Program-made: the position numbers and the translations under genes
DNA from: Bradyrhizobium sp.
GTDB taxonomy: Bacteria > Pseudomonadota > Alphaproteobacteria > Rhizobiales > Xanthobacteraceae
NCBI GenBank assembly: GCA_028290305.1
Contig: JAQGKC010000472.1
Span: 1 to 7,956 of the forward strand
Reading direction: 5' to 3'
Length of the DNA: 7,956 nucleotides
Shown: piece by piece, positions 1 through 5,744 of the stretch
Numbering within the stretch: the stretch's first letter is position 1
Layout of the letters: every line of letters begins with the position of its first letter
Notes under the pieces: model-generated
What the model was told of the DNA's origin: nothing
Database searches by the model: none
The model's input: only the letters and a program-made list of their open reading frames with translations

Positions 1-361
1 GAAGGTCGCCGAAGTCGAGGAATGCGATGCTTGCGCTGTCGCGCGGGCCGCGAAACTGGTCCGTGGAGCCGGCGCGGCGGATAGCAAAAATCGGGACCGG
101 GCTGAGCAAGCTCCGATTAGCACCCTCAAAATCAGGTTTGTAGTCGCCTCCCACGCCGACCATGACAGTCCAGTTGCCGGACACCGACGGCACCATGGGC
201 AGCTCAAAAGGGGGAGCAGGCAACGTAAACGCGGTTTGCGCTGATGCGGAATTGGAGACGGCCCCGATGGTACCGAGTGCGGTAAGCAACGCGGCCAAGA
301 ACGTTCGCTGGGCGCCCCCGCTCGTGAACGAGTGGAGACCGGCTTGGACGGCATGCTTCAT
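1..361 (-). CDS. MipA/OmpV-family outer-membrane protein, N-terminal part (cut by window edge)
   Basis: The first 120 codons of a gene read leftward off the window; the ATG is at 361-359. The product starts with a long basic N-region and a hydrophobic stretch (about residues 20-40, FLAALLTALGTIGAVS), with a likely signal-peptidase I site after SASA near residue 41. The mature part opens with SGNWTVMVGVGGDYKPDFEG (61-80), then PVPIFAIRR and SIAFLDFGD. This is the usual start of MipA/OmpV beta-barrel proteins: a first strand with a GxGxxYxPDFEG pattern, then a second strand with P(L/V)P. Family members sit in the outer membrane; E. coli MipA binds MltA and a murein synthase, but the role of alphaproteobacterial homologues is largely unknown. 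An AGAGG lies upstream of the ATG. A GGCAAT-N5-GGCAAT site lies 79 bases upstream, shared with two neighbouring genes, so control by the adjacent two-component system is likely (inference). The barrel C-terminus is outside the window. Confidence 0.8.
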   Translation of the reverse strand, partial: MKHAVQAGLHSFTSGGAQRTFLAALLTALGTIGAVSNSASAQTAFTLPAPPFELPMVPSVSGNWTVMVGVGGDYKPDFEGANRSLLSPVPIFAIRRAGSTDQFRGPRDSASIAFLDFGDL

Positions 362-420
362 TGGAGGGCCTCTGACCCCCGGGGGCCTTTTTTGGCAGGG
401 TCGGCTCGTGTGGTTGGGAG

Positions 421-474
421 CGGCAAGATGGTGCGCCAGCATTGCCCCAAGATTGCCTTTGGCGAAGCAAACCG
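421..474. repeat. Promoter-region repeat, copy 1 (about 54 bases)
   Basis: This block matches 1408-1461 over most positions, beyond the core binding site: ggcaag, then cgcca, then the ATTGCC-N5-ATTGCC core, then cgaagc and aaccg, with small gaps. Both copies precede a - strand gene for an exported protein. It looks like a duplicated or strongly conserved promoter region. Confidence 0.55.
441..457 (-). promoter_or_regulatory. Tandem response-regulator-type site 1 (upstream of MipA-like gene)
   Basis: On the + strand this reads ATTGCC-CCAAG-ATTGCC; in the sense of the MipA-like gene it is GGCAAT-CTTGG-GGCAAT. Two identical hexamers spaced by 5 bases give an 11-base period, the arrangement expected for two OmpR/PhoB-family monomers bound on one DNA face. 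It ends 79 bases before the ATG. The same pattern recurs at 1427-1443 and 3787-3803. Assignment to the regulator encoded at 1626-2306 is inference. Confidence 0.65.
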
Positions 475-481
475 GGACTCC

Positions 482-699
482 CCCGAAATGTTCTTGTGAT
501 GCTGTGAGAATGATCTCTGTTTTTCTTCCTCAAATCGTCCCTGAATAAATTCCAGGGCCGGATGTTCGCCGCAATGCCTTCCAGATTGTATGCACGCCGC
601 CTTGACGGCCGCCATGCATGCGCCACCGAGGACCAGCGCGCCATGTTTGCGGAGGTCAAGAGTGATCGGTCTCGCTATGACTGCGTCGAGATCGCCAGC
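482..699. other. Intergenic region with no convincing gene
   Basis: This lies between the promoter region of the MipA-like gene and the stop codon of the DUF2147 gene. Open frames exist on both strands (for example 358-615 and 204-659 on -, 590-859 on +), but their products have no recognisable motif and they overlap real genes or promoter sequence. I see no clear terminator hairpin with a T-run after the DUF2147 gene. Confidence 0.4.
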
Positions 700-1275
700 T
701 CAGCGCATGCGATCATTGTATTTTGACTTTCCTGCCGAGGTCGCTGGAGTGGCGGCAGGCAAATATCTTGCAAGAACGGAGGCGTCGAGAATGTCGACTA
801 CACTATCGGGCAGCCGCTTCCAGGCTTCGTCGTGTCCCAAAATCGAAATACCGATATAGCCGTGAAGGGTAAGAGTTTGACCATCGGGATTGACGGCCAT
901 GTTCGCGCTGTAAATCTTGCCATCGCGCGGATCGAGGATGTCGCCACCTTCGTATTTCAAGCCGTTCCGTTTCATTCCTCTGATAAAGGTAAGGCCCAAT
1001 AGAGGCTCATTCCTGCGATCATCCACGCATTTCGTGCAGACCGCGCCGGAATCATCTCCCGGCTTGAGAAATCTCTTTGCAATGGCCCCTTCATAGGTGC
1101 CGCCGCGCTCGATGATCAATACCCATACGACAGGCTTCCCAGCTTCGGTTTTCTCCCACAGACCGCTGGCCGTGGGCTCATCTGCTCTCGCTGAATGCAC
1201 CAACGCCGTGAGCGCGAAGCTGACCACCAGCAGCATGCTTAACCGAAGTCGGTTTGCGATCTTACGAATCGTCAT
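700..1275 (-). CDS. DUF2147 family exported protein
   Basis: A 191-residue product. The frame is open up to 1428, but the ATG at 1275 is preferred: AGGAA lies 7 bases upstream, and translation then begins directly with a signal peptide (basic MTIRKIANRLRL, hydrophobic core 13-27, ARA-DE cleavage near residue 31). The mature part matches DUF2147: SGLWEK (38-42), Cys80 and Cys83 as CTKC, PLLGLTFIRGMK (91-102), YEGGDILDPRDGK (108-120), and LHGYIGISILG ending in the Trp152/Arg154 region. A tail of about 35 residues follows. The function of the family is unknown; small periplasmic proteins of this type recur near stress and envelope genes. The two cysteines could form a disulphide in the periplasm (inference). 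It is divergent from the two-component operon and has its own upstream GGCAAT-N5-GGCAAT site, so co-regulation with its neighbours is likely. Confidence 0.85.
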   Translation of the reverse strand: MTIRKIANRLRLSMLLVVSFALTALVHSARADEPTASGLWEKTEAGKPVVWVLIIERGGTYEGAIAKRFLKPGDDSGAVCTKCVDDRRNEPLLGLTFIRGMKRNGLKYEGGDILDPRDGKIYSANMAVNPDGQTLTLHGYIGISILGHDEAWKRLPDSVVDILDASVLARYLPAATPATSAGKSKYNDRMR

Positions 1276-1293
1276 CGTGGTTCCTGTTGGGCT

Positions 1294-1323
1294 TGCGTTC
1301 ACACCGGCCCTGCACTCACACCG
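1294..1323. repeat. Short direct repeat in the DUF2147 leader
   Basis: On the + strand TGCGTTCACACCG (1294-1306) and TGCACTCACACCG (1311-1323) are near-identical 13-base units with a 17-base period, 19-48 bases upstream of the DUF2147 ATG. They may be part of the promoter/leader or a second regulator site. Function unknown. Confidence 0.35.
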
Positions 1324-1407
1324 ACAAAGCATAGTCAGGTACAAGGCTGCGTGGATATTCCACGGCTTTGAGTTTACCTCATGGTCGTGGCTCATGAGGT
1401 TCGGAGT

Positions 1408-1461
1408 AGGCAAGTGATCCGCCAACATTGCCCTAAGATTGCCTCCAACGAAGCCGAACCG
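1408..1461. repeat. Promoter-region repeat, copy 2 (about 54 bases)
   Basis: Counterpart of 421-474. Identity is strongest in the double ATTGCC core and in the flanking cgcca, cgaagc and aaccg segments. See copy 1. Confidence 0.55.
1427..1443 (-). promoter_or_regulatory. Tandem response-regulator-type site 2 (between DUF2147 gene and the two-component operon)
   Basis: The + strand reads ATTGCC-CTAAG-ATTGCC; in the sense of the DUF2147 gene it is GGCAAT-CTTAG-GGCAAT. It lies 151 bases upstream of the DUF2147 ATG and 182 bases upstream of the response-regulator ATG, so it could serve the - strand gene, autoregulation of the operon, or both. Orientation relative to the DUF2147 gene is the same as at the other two sites relative to their targets. 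Confidence 0.65.
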
Positions 1462-1519
1462 TCACCTTCGCGCGAGCCCGAGGATGTCCGATCCTCCATG
1501 GCTTGCGTTGGCGGAGCCG

Positions 1520-1530
1520 ATTGCCGTAAG
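1520..1530. promoter_or_regulatory. Possible degenerate half-site before the response-regulator gene
   Basis: ATTGCC-GTAAG differs from the first 11 bases of site 2 (ATTGCC-CTAAG) at one position, but the following hexamer is GGGAAG rather than ATTGCC. It lies 95 bases before the response-regulator ATG and could be a weak autoregulatory site. One hexamer alone could be chance. Confidence 0.25.
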
Positions 1531-1625
1531 GGGAAGCTCCGGGCGGACCGACGTGTCAAATCCAGCGAAGCGGGGAATGCCGCGATCCCGCAAGATCTAT
1601 CGACCAGTCATACCCAGGAAGATCG

Positions 1626-2306
1626 ATGCGCTCCCTCGTGATCGAAGACGAACCGCAGATCGGGGCCTATCTTGGTCGTTTGCTCGGGCAGTTGCACGGG
1701 ATCGTCGACATCGTCGCATCCGTTTCGGATGCCCAGCAAGCGCTCAGCAATTTCAAGTACGATCTGGCGATCGTCGACCGGATGCTGCCTGACGGCGATG
1801 CGCTCGACATCGTCACAGCGTTGAGCCAACTGCCGGAAAGACCGGCTATCATCATGCTGACGGCCAAGGATGCCAAGGAAGACGTGATCGATGGCCTGAA
1901 CAGCGGGGCGGACGATTATCTCGGCAAGCCCTTCGAGCCGCAGGAATTCATCGCCAGGGTGCGGGCCGTACTGCGGCGGCCTCGGCTCCTCATTCCGTCG
2001 GTCCTGGCGTTCGGAAACGTCGAACTGCACGTCGGCACCAATGAGGCCATTGTGGCCAACAATAAGGTTCTGCTGCGGCGGCGCGAAGCCTTGATCCTCG
2101 GAGCGCTGCTGATGCGGCGGGACCGCGTCATCACGCGCGCCGCCCTGATCGAGGAGACCTACGGGTTCGATGACGAGATCGAATCCAATACCCTCGAGGC
2201 GCAGGTGTCCCGGCTCCGCAAAAAGTTGGCCGAGCTTGGTGGTGACGTCGAGATCCGCAGCATGCGGGGCATCGGCTATATTCTCAGGATGACGCAGACC
2301 CGATGA
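1626..2306 (+). CDS. OmpR-family response regulator (two-component system)
   Basis: A 226-residue DNA-binding response regulator. The receiver domain (about 1-115) has the acidic pair E7/D8, phospho-acceptor D51 (AIVDRMLPDGDAL), T79 in IIMLTAKD, and K101 in GKPF. A short linker follows, then a winged-helix trans_reg_C domain (about 125-222) with LRRREALILGALL, the recognition-helix region NTLEAQVSRLRKKL, and the wing RSMRGIGYIL. All catalytic positions are intact, so phosphorelay should work. The length is normal for the PmrA/QseB-like branch. The start is supported by AGGAAG a few bases before the ATG. The stop overlaps the kinase start (ATGA), so the two are co-translated. It is the natural candidate to bind the GGCAAT-N5-GGCAAT sites nearby. 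The signal is unknown. Confidence 0.92.
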   Translation: MRSLVIEDEPQIGAYLGRLLGQLHGIVDIVASVSDAQQALSNFKYDLAIVDRMLPDGDALDIVTALSQLPERPAIIMLTAKDAKEDVIDGLNSGADDYLGKPFEPQEFIARVRAVLRRPRLLIPSVLAFGNVELHVGTNEAIVANNKVLLRRREALILGALLMRRDRVITRAALIEETYGFDDEIESNTLEAQVSRLRKKLAELGGDVEIRSMRGIGYILRMTQTR

Positions 2307-3670
2307 CGTCGATCACCAGGACGCTGACGCTTTCGCTCAGCGTGGCTGCAGCGGCAATCTTCCTCGTCTTGCTCAGCATCGTGATCTGGCTGGATGTGGC
2401 GCGCGAACGCGAGCTAACCTTTTGCCAGGCGGCCGCGGCCATCCTCAATCGCGCCACGGTCGTCGATCCGAGCCGTGGACTGACTATCCGTTCCACAGAC
2501 AGTATCGGGGAGTTGAAATCCACTAGCCCAAACCTGTGGTACGTCGTGTCCTACGATGGCCTGATGACCGAATTCGGACGCGAACTCAGACCGGCCCTAC
2601 CCTTCTCGCTCCCCTATACCGGGCCGATCGGTTTTTCGGTCCTCAATACGCGTGACCAGAAGAACTCGTTCTGCCTGGCCGTGGTCCGAAGGGGGGCTTC
2701 CGAACTGGTTATGATGATCGGAGGTGCGCAAGTCCGGTTCGATCAGATCGCGAGGTCTTTCGTCGTCCGCAACATTTTCTCCGTTTTGCTGCTTGCCATC
2801 GCCTTCGGGTCGACCGTCGCAGCCGGCGCGTTCCTGTCCGCGCGCTTCGTGGCTCGCAGCATCGAACGCGTGACGAAGCTGGCGCTCGCAATCGAGCCGA
2901 CGGCACCGCAGGCATCGATTTCGCTCGATGAGGTCCCGGTCGAACTCAAGCCGCTGGTCAGGGCGCTTAACCGCGCCTTCCATGAGATTGACGCCTACAT
3001 CCAAAGGCAACGCCGGTTCCTCGGCAATGCGGCCCATCAACTCCGAACGCCGCTGACCCTGTTGCGTGCCAAGATCGAAGACGTGACCGAACCTGCCTTG
3101 AAGGGCGAGCTTGTGCGCGATGTTCGTCGCCTCTCGTCGCTGGTCTCAGCCATGCTGGACCTGGCGCGGTTGCAAAATCATGCGATCGAAAAGCGGCCCA
3201 TCGATCTGGCGGTTGTGACGCGGGACGTCCTTGCGGATTTCAGTCCCTCCGCGCTGGACGCTGGAATCGAACTTTCTCTGGAGCAGGTCGAGGAAGGCGC
3301 CGTCGTGGTGCACGGCGTCGAAGCTGCGGTTCGGAGCGCCCTGGCTAACCTGGTCGGCAACGCGTTGATCCATGCGCGCGGCGCCGGACGAGTCGTGGCT
3401 AACCTCAATCGCGGGAGCGTGTCGATCTGCGACGATGGGGCTGGAATCTCTCCAAGCTCCGAACGCGTCGAGCCATTCCAAACGGGCAACACAACGAAAG
3501 AGGGGTCCGGGCTCGGGCTGTCGATCGTTCAGGAGATCATGGCGGCCCATGGAGGCGCGCTGATCATCGCATCGACGCCGGGACGCGGGACAACGGCCAG
3601 CCTCCGCTTTCCCGAAGCTTCTGAAGCAACGCCCGGTGAATCCAGATCCCGCAACGTTGAGGCAACGTAG
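2303..3670 (+). CDS. Membrane sensor histidine kinase, partner of the preceding response regulator
   Basis: A 455-residue inner-membrane kinase. TM1 is about residues 10-30 (SLSVAAAAIFLVLLSIVIWL). A periplasmic sensor domain follows (about 31-152), with no family I recognise and with Cys41 and Cys124. TM2 is about 157-178, then a HAMP-like linker (179-232) and a HisKA dimerisation helix with phospho-acceptor H245 in AAHQLRTPLTLLRAKIED. The ATPase domain has the N-box around N349/N353 (LANLVGNALIHA), the G1 box CDDGAGIS (376-383) and the G2 box GSGLGLSIV (401-409). The HQLRTP form, with Gln after the His, is common in QseC/PmrB-like kinases and is not a defect. The start codon overlaps the regulator stop. 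The periplasmic sensor plus a regulon of exported proteins suggests sensing of envelope conditions (inference). Confidence 0.92.
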   Translation: MTSITRTLTLSLSVAAAAIFLVLLSIVIWLDVARERELTFCQAAAAILNRATVVDPSRGLTIRSTDSIGELKSTSPNLWYVVSYDGLMTEFGRELRPALPFSLPYTGPIGFSVLNTRDQKNSFCLAVVRRGASELVMMIGGAQVRFDQIARSFVVRNIFSVLLLAIAFGSTVAAGAFLSARFVARSIERVTKLALAIEPTAPQASISLDEVPVELKPLVRALNRAFHEIDAYIQRQRRFLGNAAHQLRTPLTLLRAKIEDVTEPALKGELVRDVRRLSSLVSAMLDLARLQNHAIEKRPIDLAVVTRDVLADFSPSALDAGIELSLEQVEEGAVVVHGVEAAVRSALANLVGNALIHARGAGRVVANLNRGSVSICDDGAGISPSSERVEPFQTGNTTKEGSGLGLSIVQEIMAAHGGALIIASTPGRGTTASLRFPEASEATPGESRSRNVEAT

Positions 3671-3914
3671 CGGGGGGCCCCTATTGGCGGCGTGCATCGT
3701 ACGCCATGCCAAGCAGAGGGCGAAATGGCGCACCGTCTGTAGAGATGATGTTGAAGAATGGCCGAAAGCCCTGCGGTCGGCAAACAGGCAATGCTGCGGC
3801 AATCTATCGACGGGCAAAGTGCACCGCGCGATGGCAGGGGACTGCGAAGGATCCAGCTTTGTCGCGCGACCATGTTTTGCGCGCGCGGCGCGAAGGCACC
3901 GAGAAAGGCTCTAC
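3671..3914 (+). other. Intergenic leader between the kinase gene and the four-repeat membrane protein gene
   Basis: This 244-base gap carries regulatory site 3 (3787-3803) and, just before the downstream gene, a GC-rich potential hairpin with arms TCGCGC (3862-3867) and GCGCGA (3888-3893). The frame of the downstream gene stays open back to 3636, but that extension overlaps the kinase gene and has no family resemblance, so I treat it as non-coding. Confidence 0.5.
3787..3803 (+). promoter_or_regulatory. Tandem response-regulator-type site 3 (upstream of four-repeat membrane protein)
   Basis: GGCAAT-GCTGC-GGCAAT: the same two hexamers and the same 5-base spacer length as sites 1 and 2, but with an unrelated spacer sequence and unrelated flanks. 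It is 111 bases upstream of the ATG at 3915 and in the same orientation relative to its gene as the other two. Conservation of hexamers but not spacer argues for a protein-binding site rather than a copied DNA block. Confidence 0.65.
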
Positions 3915-4652
3915 ATGCACTTCAAGATCGTCCCGGCCATAGGGCCACGCTATTGGGTTGGTATTATGATCGCCAGCATCTGTGGAGCGAACATGGGTAA
4001 TTTCATACCCGACGTGCTCAAGTTGAGCGACTTAGGCGGCCTTTTGATGCTTGCACTGATATTCGCGGTCATTGTGCTGGCAAATCAGTGGAGCAGACGT
4101 GGAAATGAGGCCCTGTATTGGCTGGCAATCCTCGTTGTACGAGCCGCCGCGACCAACTTGGCCGACCTCGGAATCGGCCGCACGCATCTGGACTACATCA
4201 CGGTCTCGGCCTGCCTGGCCGCGCTCCTGGTCGGGATTCTAGCGTTGCGCCATGGGTCACACTTACAGCCGGTGACATGCGGGCTCCCACGCACGAATGG
4301 CCTCTACTGGTTGGCTATGCTGACTGCCGGAACGCTCGGCACTGTGGTTGGTGACGGCATAGGTCACATGATCCACCCGATCACGGTCGGAGTACCGATC
4401 TCTGCCATAATCGCGACCGGGGCCGTTGCCTTTATTCTCGGGCAGAAAACGCGCCTCGACATGGCATCCGCCGGGGCCGCAAGCTACTGGGCCGCGATCG
4501 TCGCGATCCGCACCTGGGGCACCAACTTCGGCGATATCGCGGCGTTCCTTCTGTCGCTTCCCGTGAGCATGATGCTTAGCGGTCTGCTGCTGGCAGGCAC
4601 GCTGATTGTGTGGCGCGAGCCGAGCAATCCCATAATCCCGGCAGCCACCTAG
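3915..4652 (+). CDS. Integral membrane protein of four repeated two-helix units (COG4705-like)
   Basis: A 245-residue product with about eight membrane helices. The start at 3915 is chosen because AGAAAGG precedes it and the protein then begins at the first repeat. Four units each begin with Tyr-Trp: 13-14, 68-69, 131-132 and 191-192. Exactly 16 residues after each Tyr comes the end of a G/A-(A/T)-N/V-x-G/A-D/N motif: GANMGN (24-29), ATNLAD (79-84), GTVVGD (142-147) and GTNFGD (202-207). A second hydrophobic helix follows in each unit. This matches my recollection of uncharacterised membrane-anchored proteins of the COG4705 type, whose function is unknown. Three units end in Asp and the first in Asn. 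Acidic residues repeated in the membrane could line a path for ions or a metal, but that is speculation. It is probably regulated from site 3 and forms a module with the two-component system. Confidence 0.75.
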   Translation: MHFKIVPAIGPRYWVGIMIASICGANMGNFIPDVLKLSDLGGLLMLALIFAVIVLANQWSRRGNEALYWLAILVVRAAATNLADLGIGRTHLDYITVSACLAALLVGILALRHGSHLQPVTCGLPRTNGLYWLAMLTAGTLGTVVGDGIGHMIHPITVGVPISAIIATGAVAFILGQKTRLDMASAGAASYWAAIVAIRTWGTNFGDIAAFLLSLPVSMMLSGLLLAGTLIVWREPSNPIIPAAT

Positions 4653-4974
4653 CCCACCTCCTCGGTCGCGCCAGATAATCACGGCTCCGATTGCAGCTAT
4701 CGACATCAGCATCTCGATCGAAAATGGCGTGCTGGCCCGGGCGGCGGATATCGCTCGTCGTGCGATCGGTATCAGGCACGCGCGATTTTAGTGCCTAGGA
4801 GTGCGGGCACCGGTGCTTCGCTCACGCCTGCTCCAAAGCTTTCGGTAGAGGTGTTAACCCCTTAGGCACGAACTGCAAGCAACCGTGTCCGATCACCAAC
4901 CTACATTTAAGCCCATCGCACCATCGCGTTCGCGTTACTGCACGTCTCGGCCGTGGATGAGCGCGTGGATCGGT
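4653..4974. other. Gene-free region after the membrane protein gene
   Basis: These 322 bases hold no open frame with recognisable family features; the - strand frame 4576-4779 is rich in Arg/Asp/Pro and looks like a shadow. I see a perfect 10-base palindrome GCACCGGTGC (4807-4816) and a near-palindrome GGTGTTAACCCC (4850-4861), neither with a T-run that would make it a clear terminator. Confidence 0.4.
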
Positions 4975-5106
4975 TTAACGGACGCGTGACGCCCAGGCGC
5001 CTCGGTCTTGGGAGAGTGAGCCATCCCCGATGTTCGCCCATACGCCACTGCCGAGCAACAGAAGTGCAACACTCAGTCCGATTAGCTGCCTCCAGGTGAT
5101 TTTCAT
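4975..5106 (-). CDS. Small 43-residue membrane or secreted protein, hypothetical
   Basis: The product opens MKITWRQLIGLSVALLLLGS, then GVWANIGDG and a polar tail ending SRVR. The frame is open upstream to 5169, but the ATG at 5106 has AGGAG 8 bases upstream, and the protein then begins with a basic/polar N-region and one hydrophobic helix (about 8-25). The helix could be a signal anchor, or a signal peptide cleaved after GVWA. There is no domain I recognise. It stands alone on the - strand beside a decayed region, so it may be an orphan small stress or membrane peptide. A good ribosome binding site together with a hydrophobic helix makes a real gene more likely than chance. Confidence 0.55.
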   Translation of the reverse strand: MKITWRQLIGLSVALLLLGSGVWANIGDGSLSQDRGAWASRVR

Positions 5107-5204
5107 TTTTACGCTCCTTGTTGGACTCTCAAGCACCCAGTCCCATGAGCGTTCCCCTGCGTGGTACATTTAATAGCGGCCTAGTTCATCAACAGGAGGT
5201 CGCG

Positions 5205-5484
5205 ATGTTCGTAGATTTCAGAAGGTCAAGGAGACTGTCTCTATCGAGCAGACGGCCGTTCTACTCGGATTAAGCACCAAGCCTACCGGCAGTCAGCTCA
5301 GGCTGCCTGTCCAAACTGCAAAGAAGGCGGAGAGCGAGCAATCGTAATCACGCCGGAGAAGGGATTGTTCTATTGCTTCCCCGCTAAGGAGGGCGGCGAT
5401 GCCGTCGAGTTGGTCTGCCACGTCAAAGGATTGAGTTAAAAGGACGCAGCCCTCTTGATGCAAGGGACCAACCCCGTGACGAGC
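5205..5484 (+). pseudogene. Broken CHC2 zinc-finger (DNA-primase-like) gene, N-terminal remnant
   Basis: An intact AGGAGG (5194-5199) precedes ATG 5205. The protein can be followed only by changing frame twice: MFVDFR in the first frame, KVKETVSIEQTAVLLGLS and TKPTGSQL in the second (from about 5222), then AACPNCKEGGERAIV, TPEKGLFYCF, GGDAVELVCHVKGLS in the third (from about 5302). A TAA at 5437-5439 sits where a Gln codon (CAA) would be expected, followed in frame by KDAALLMQ. CPNC, YCF and VCH are the cysteines of a CHC2 zinc finger as in DnaG-like and mobile-element primases. The C-terminal (Toprim) part is absent: similarity stops near 5480, just before the transposase fragment. Each step is a one-base loss or equivalent, so this is an old dead gene rather than a programmed frameshift. 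Confidence 0.8.
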
Positions 5485-5494
5485 GACCCTTTGC

Positions 5495-5650
5495 GCGACG
5501 GAAAACATCCCCCTCGCGGAAACACTCGTTGCGGGCACGCGAGAACGCCGAATGATCCGGGATAGCATCCTCGATGCCGAGCTTGCAGAACCAACGATAG
5601 GCAAGGTTCACCCGCACTTCACGACAGATCAATCGCTCCGAACGGATCCG
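5495..5650 (-). pseudogene. IS5-family transposase fragment
   Basis: About 51 codons on the - strand read RIRSERLICREVRVNLAYRW, FCKLGIEDAIPDHSAF, SRARNECFREGDVFRR. This is the conserved N-terminal (DUF772-type) segment of IS5-group transposases, which normally continues into VFERVVE and the DDE catalytic domain. Here similarity ends abruptly at 5495 after VFRR, and also on the other side near 5650, so both the true N-terminus and the whole catalytic domain are missing. I see no terminal inverted repeats or target duplication. It abuts the primase-like pseudogene tail to tail, marking a deletion or recombination junction between about 5480 and 5496. Confidence 0.8.
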
Positions 5651-5744
5651 CGTCTTCCGCGTGCGCGAGAAAGGGAGTGCCCGCGGGGAGCTGAGCTGCG
5701 GATTACGCCCTAGCCCCAATCCATCAAAACATTGCGCGAGCTGT

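Noticed and set aside
376..396. CCCCCGGGGG followed by a T-run just upstream of the MipA-like ATG
   Set aside because: It has no room for a loop as a simple hairpin, no + strand gene ends there, and it lies in the 5' leader of the - strand gene.
1276..1428. Longer N-terminus for the DUF2147 protein (start at 1428)
   Set aside because: It would put 51 extra residues before a clear signal peptide, would overlap regulatory site 2, and has a worse ribosome binding site than the ATG at 1275.
1667..2134. Antisense open frames inside the response regulator and kinase genes (also 2597-3040 and 3146-3817)
   Set aside because: These are shadows of strongly supported + strand genes with intact catalytic motifs.
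3636..3914. Longer N-terminus for the four-repeat membrane protein (start at 3636)
   Set aside because: It overlaps the kinase gene, would run through regulatory site 3, is Arg-rich and unlike the membrane repeats, and the ATG at 3915 has a good ribosome binding site.
5132..5155. Possible general-stress (EcfG-type) promoter upstream of the 43-residue gene, from GGAAC on the - strand at 5155-5151
   Set aside because: The matching downstream element at 16-17 bases reads GCTT/CTTG instead of CGTT, too weak to call.
5205..5450. Programmed frameshifting in the primase-like gene
   Set aside because: Two separate shifts plus an in-frame TAA and loss of the C-terminal domain, with no slippery heptamer seen, indicate decay.
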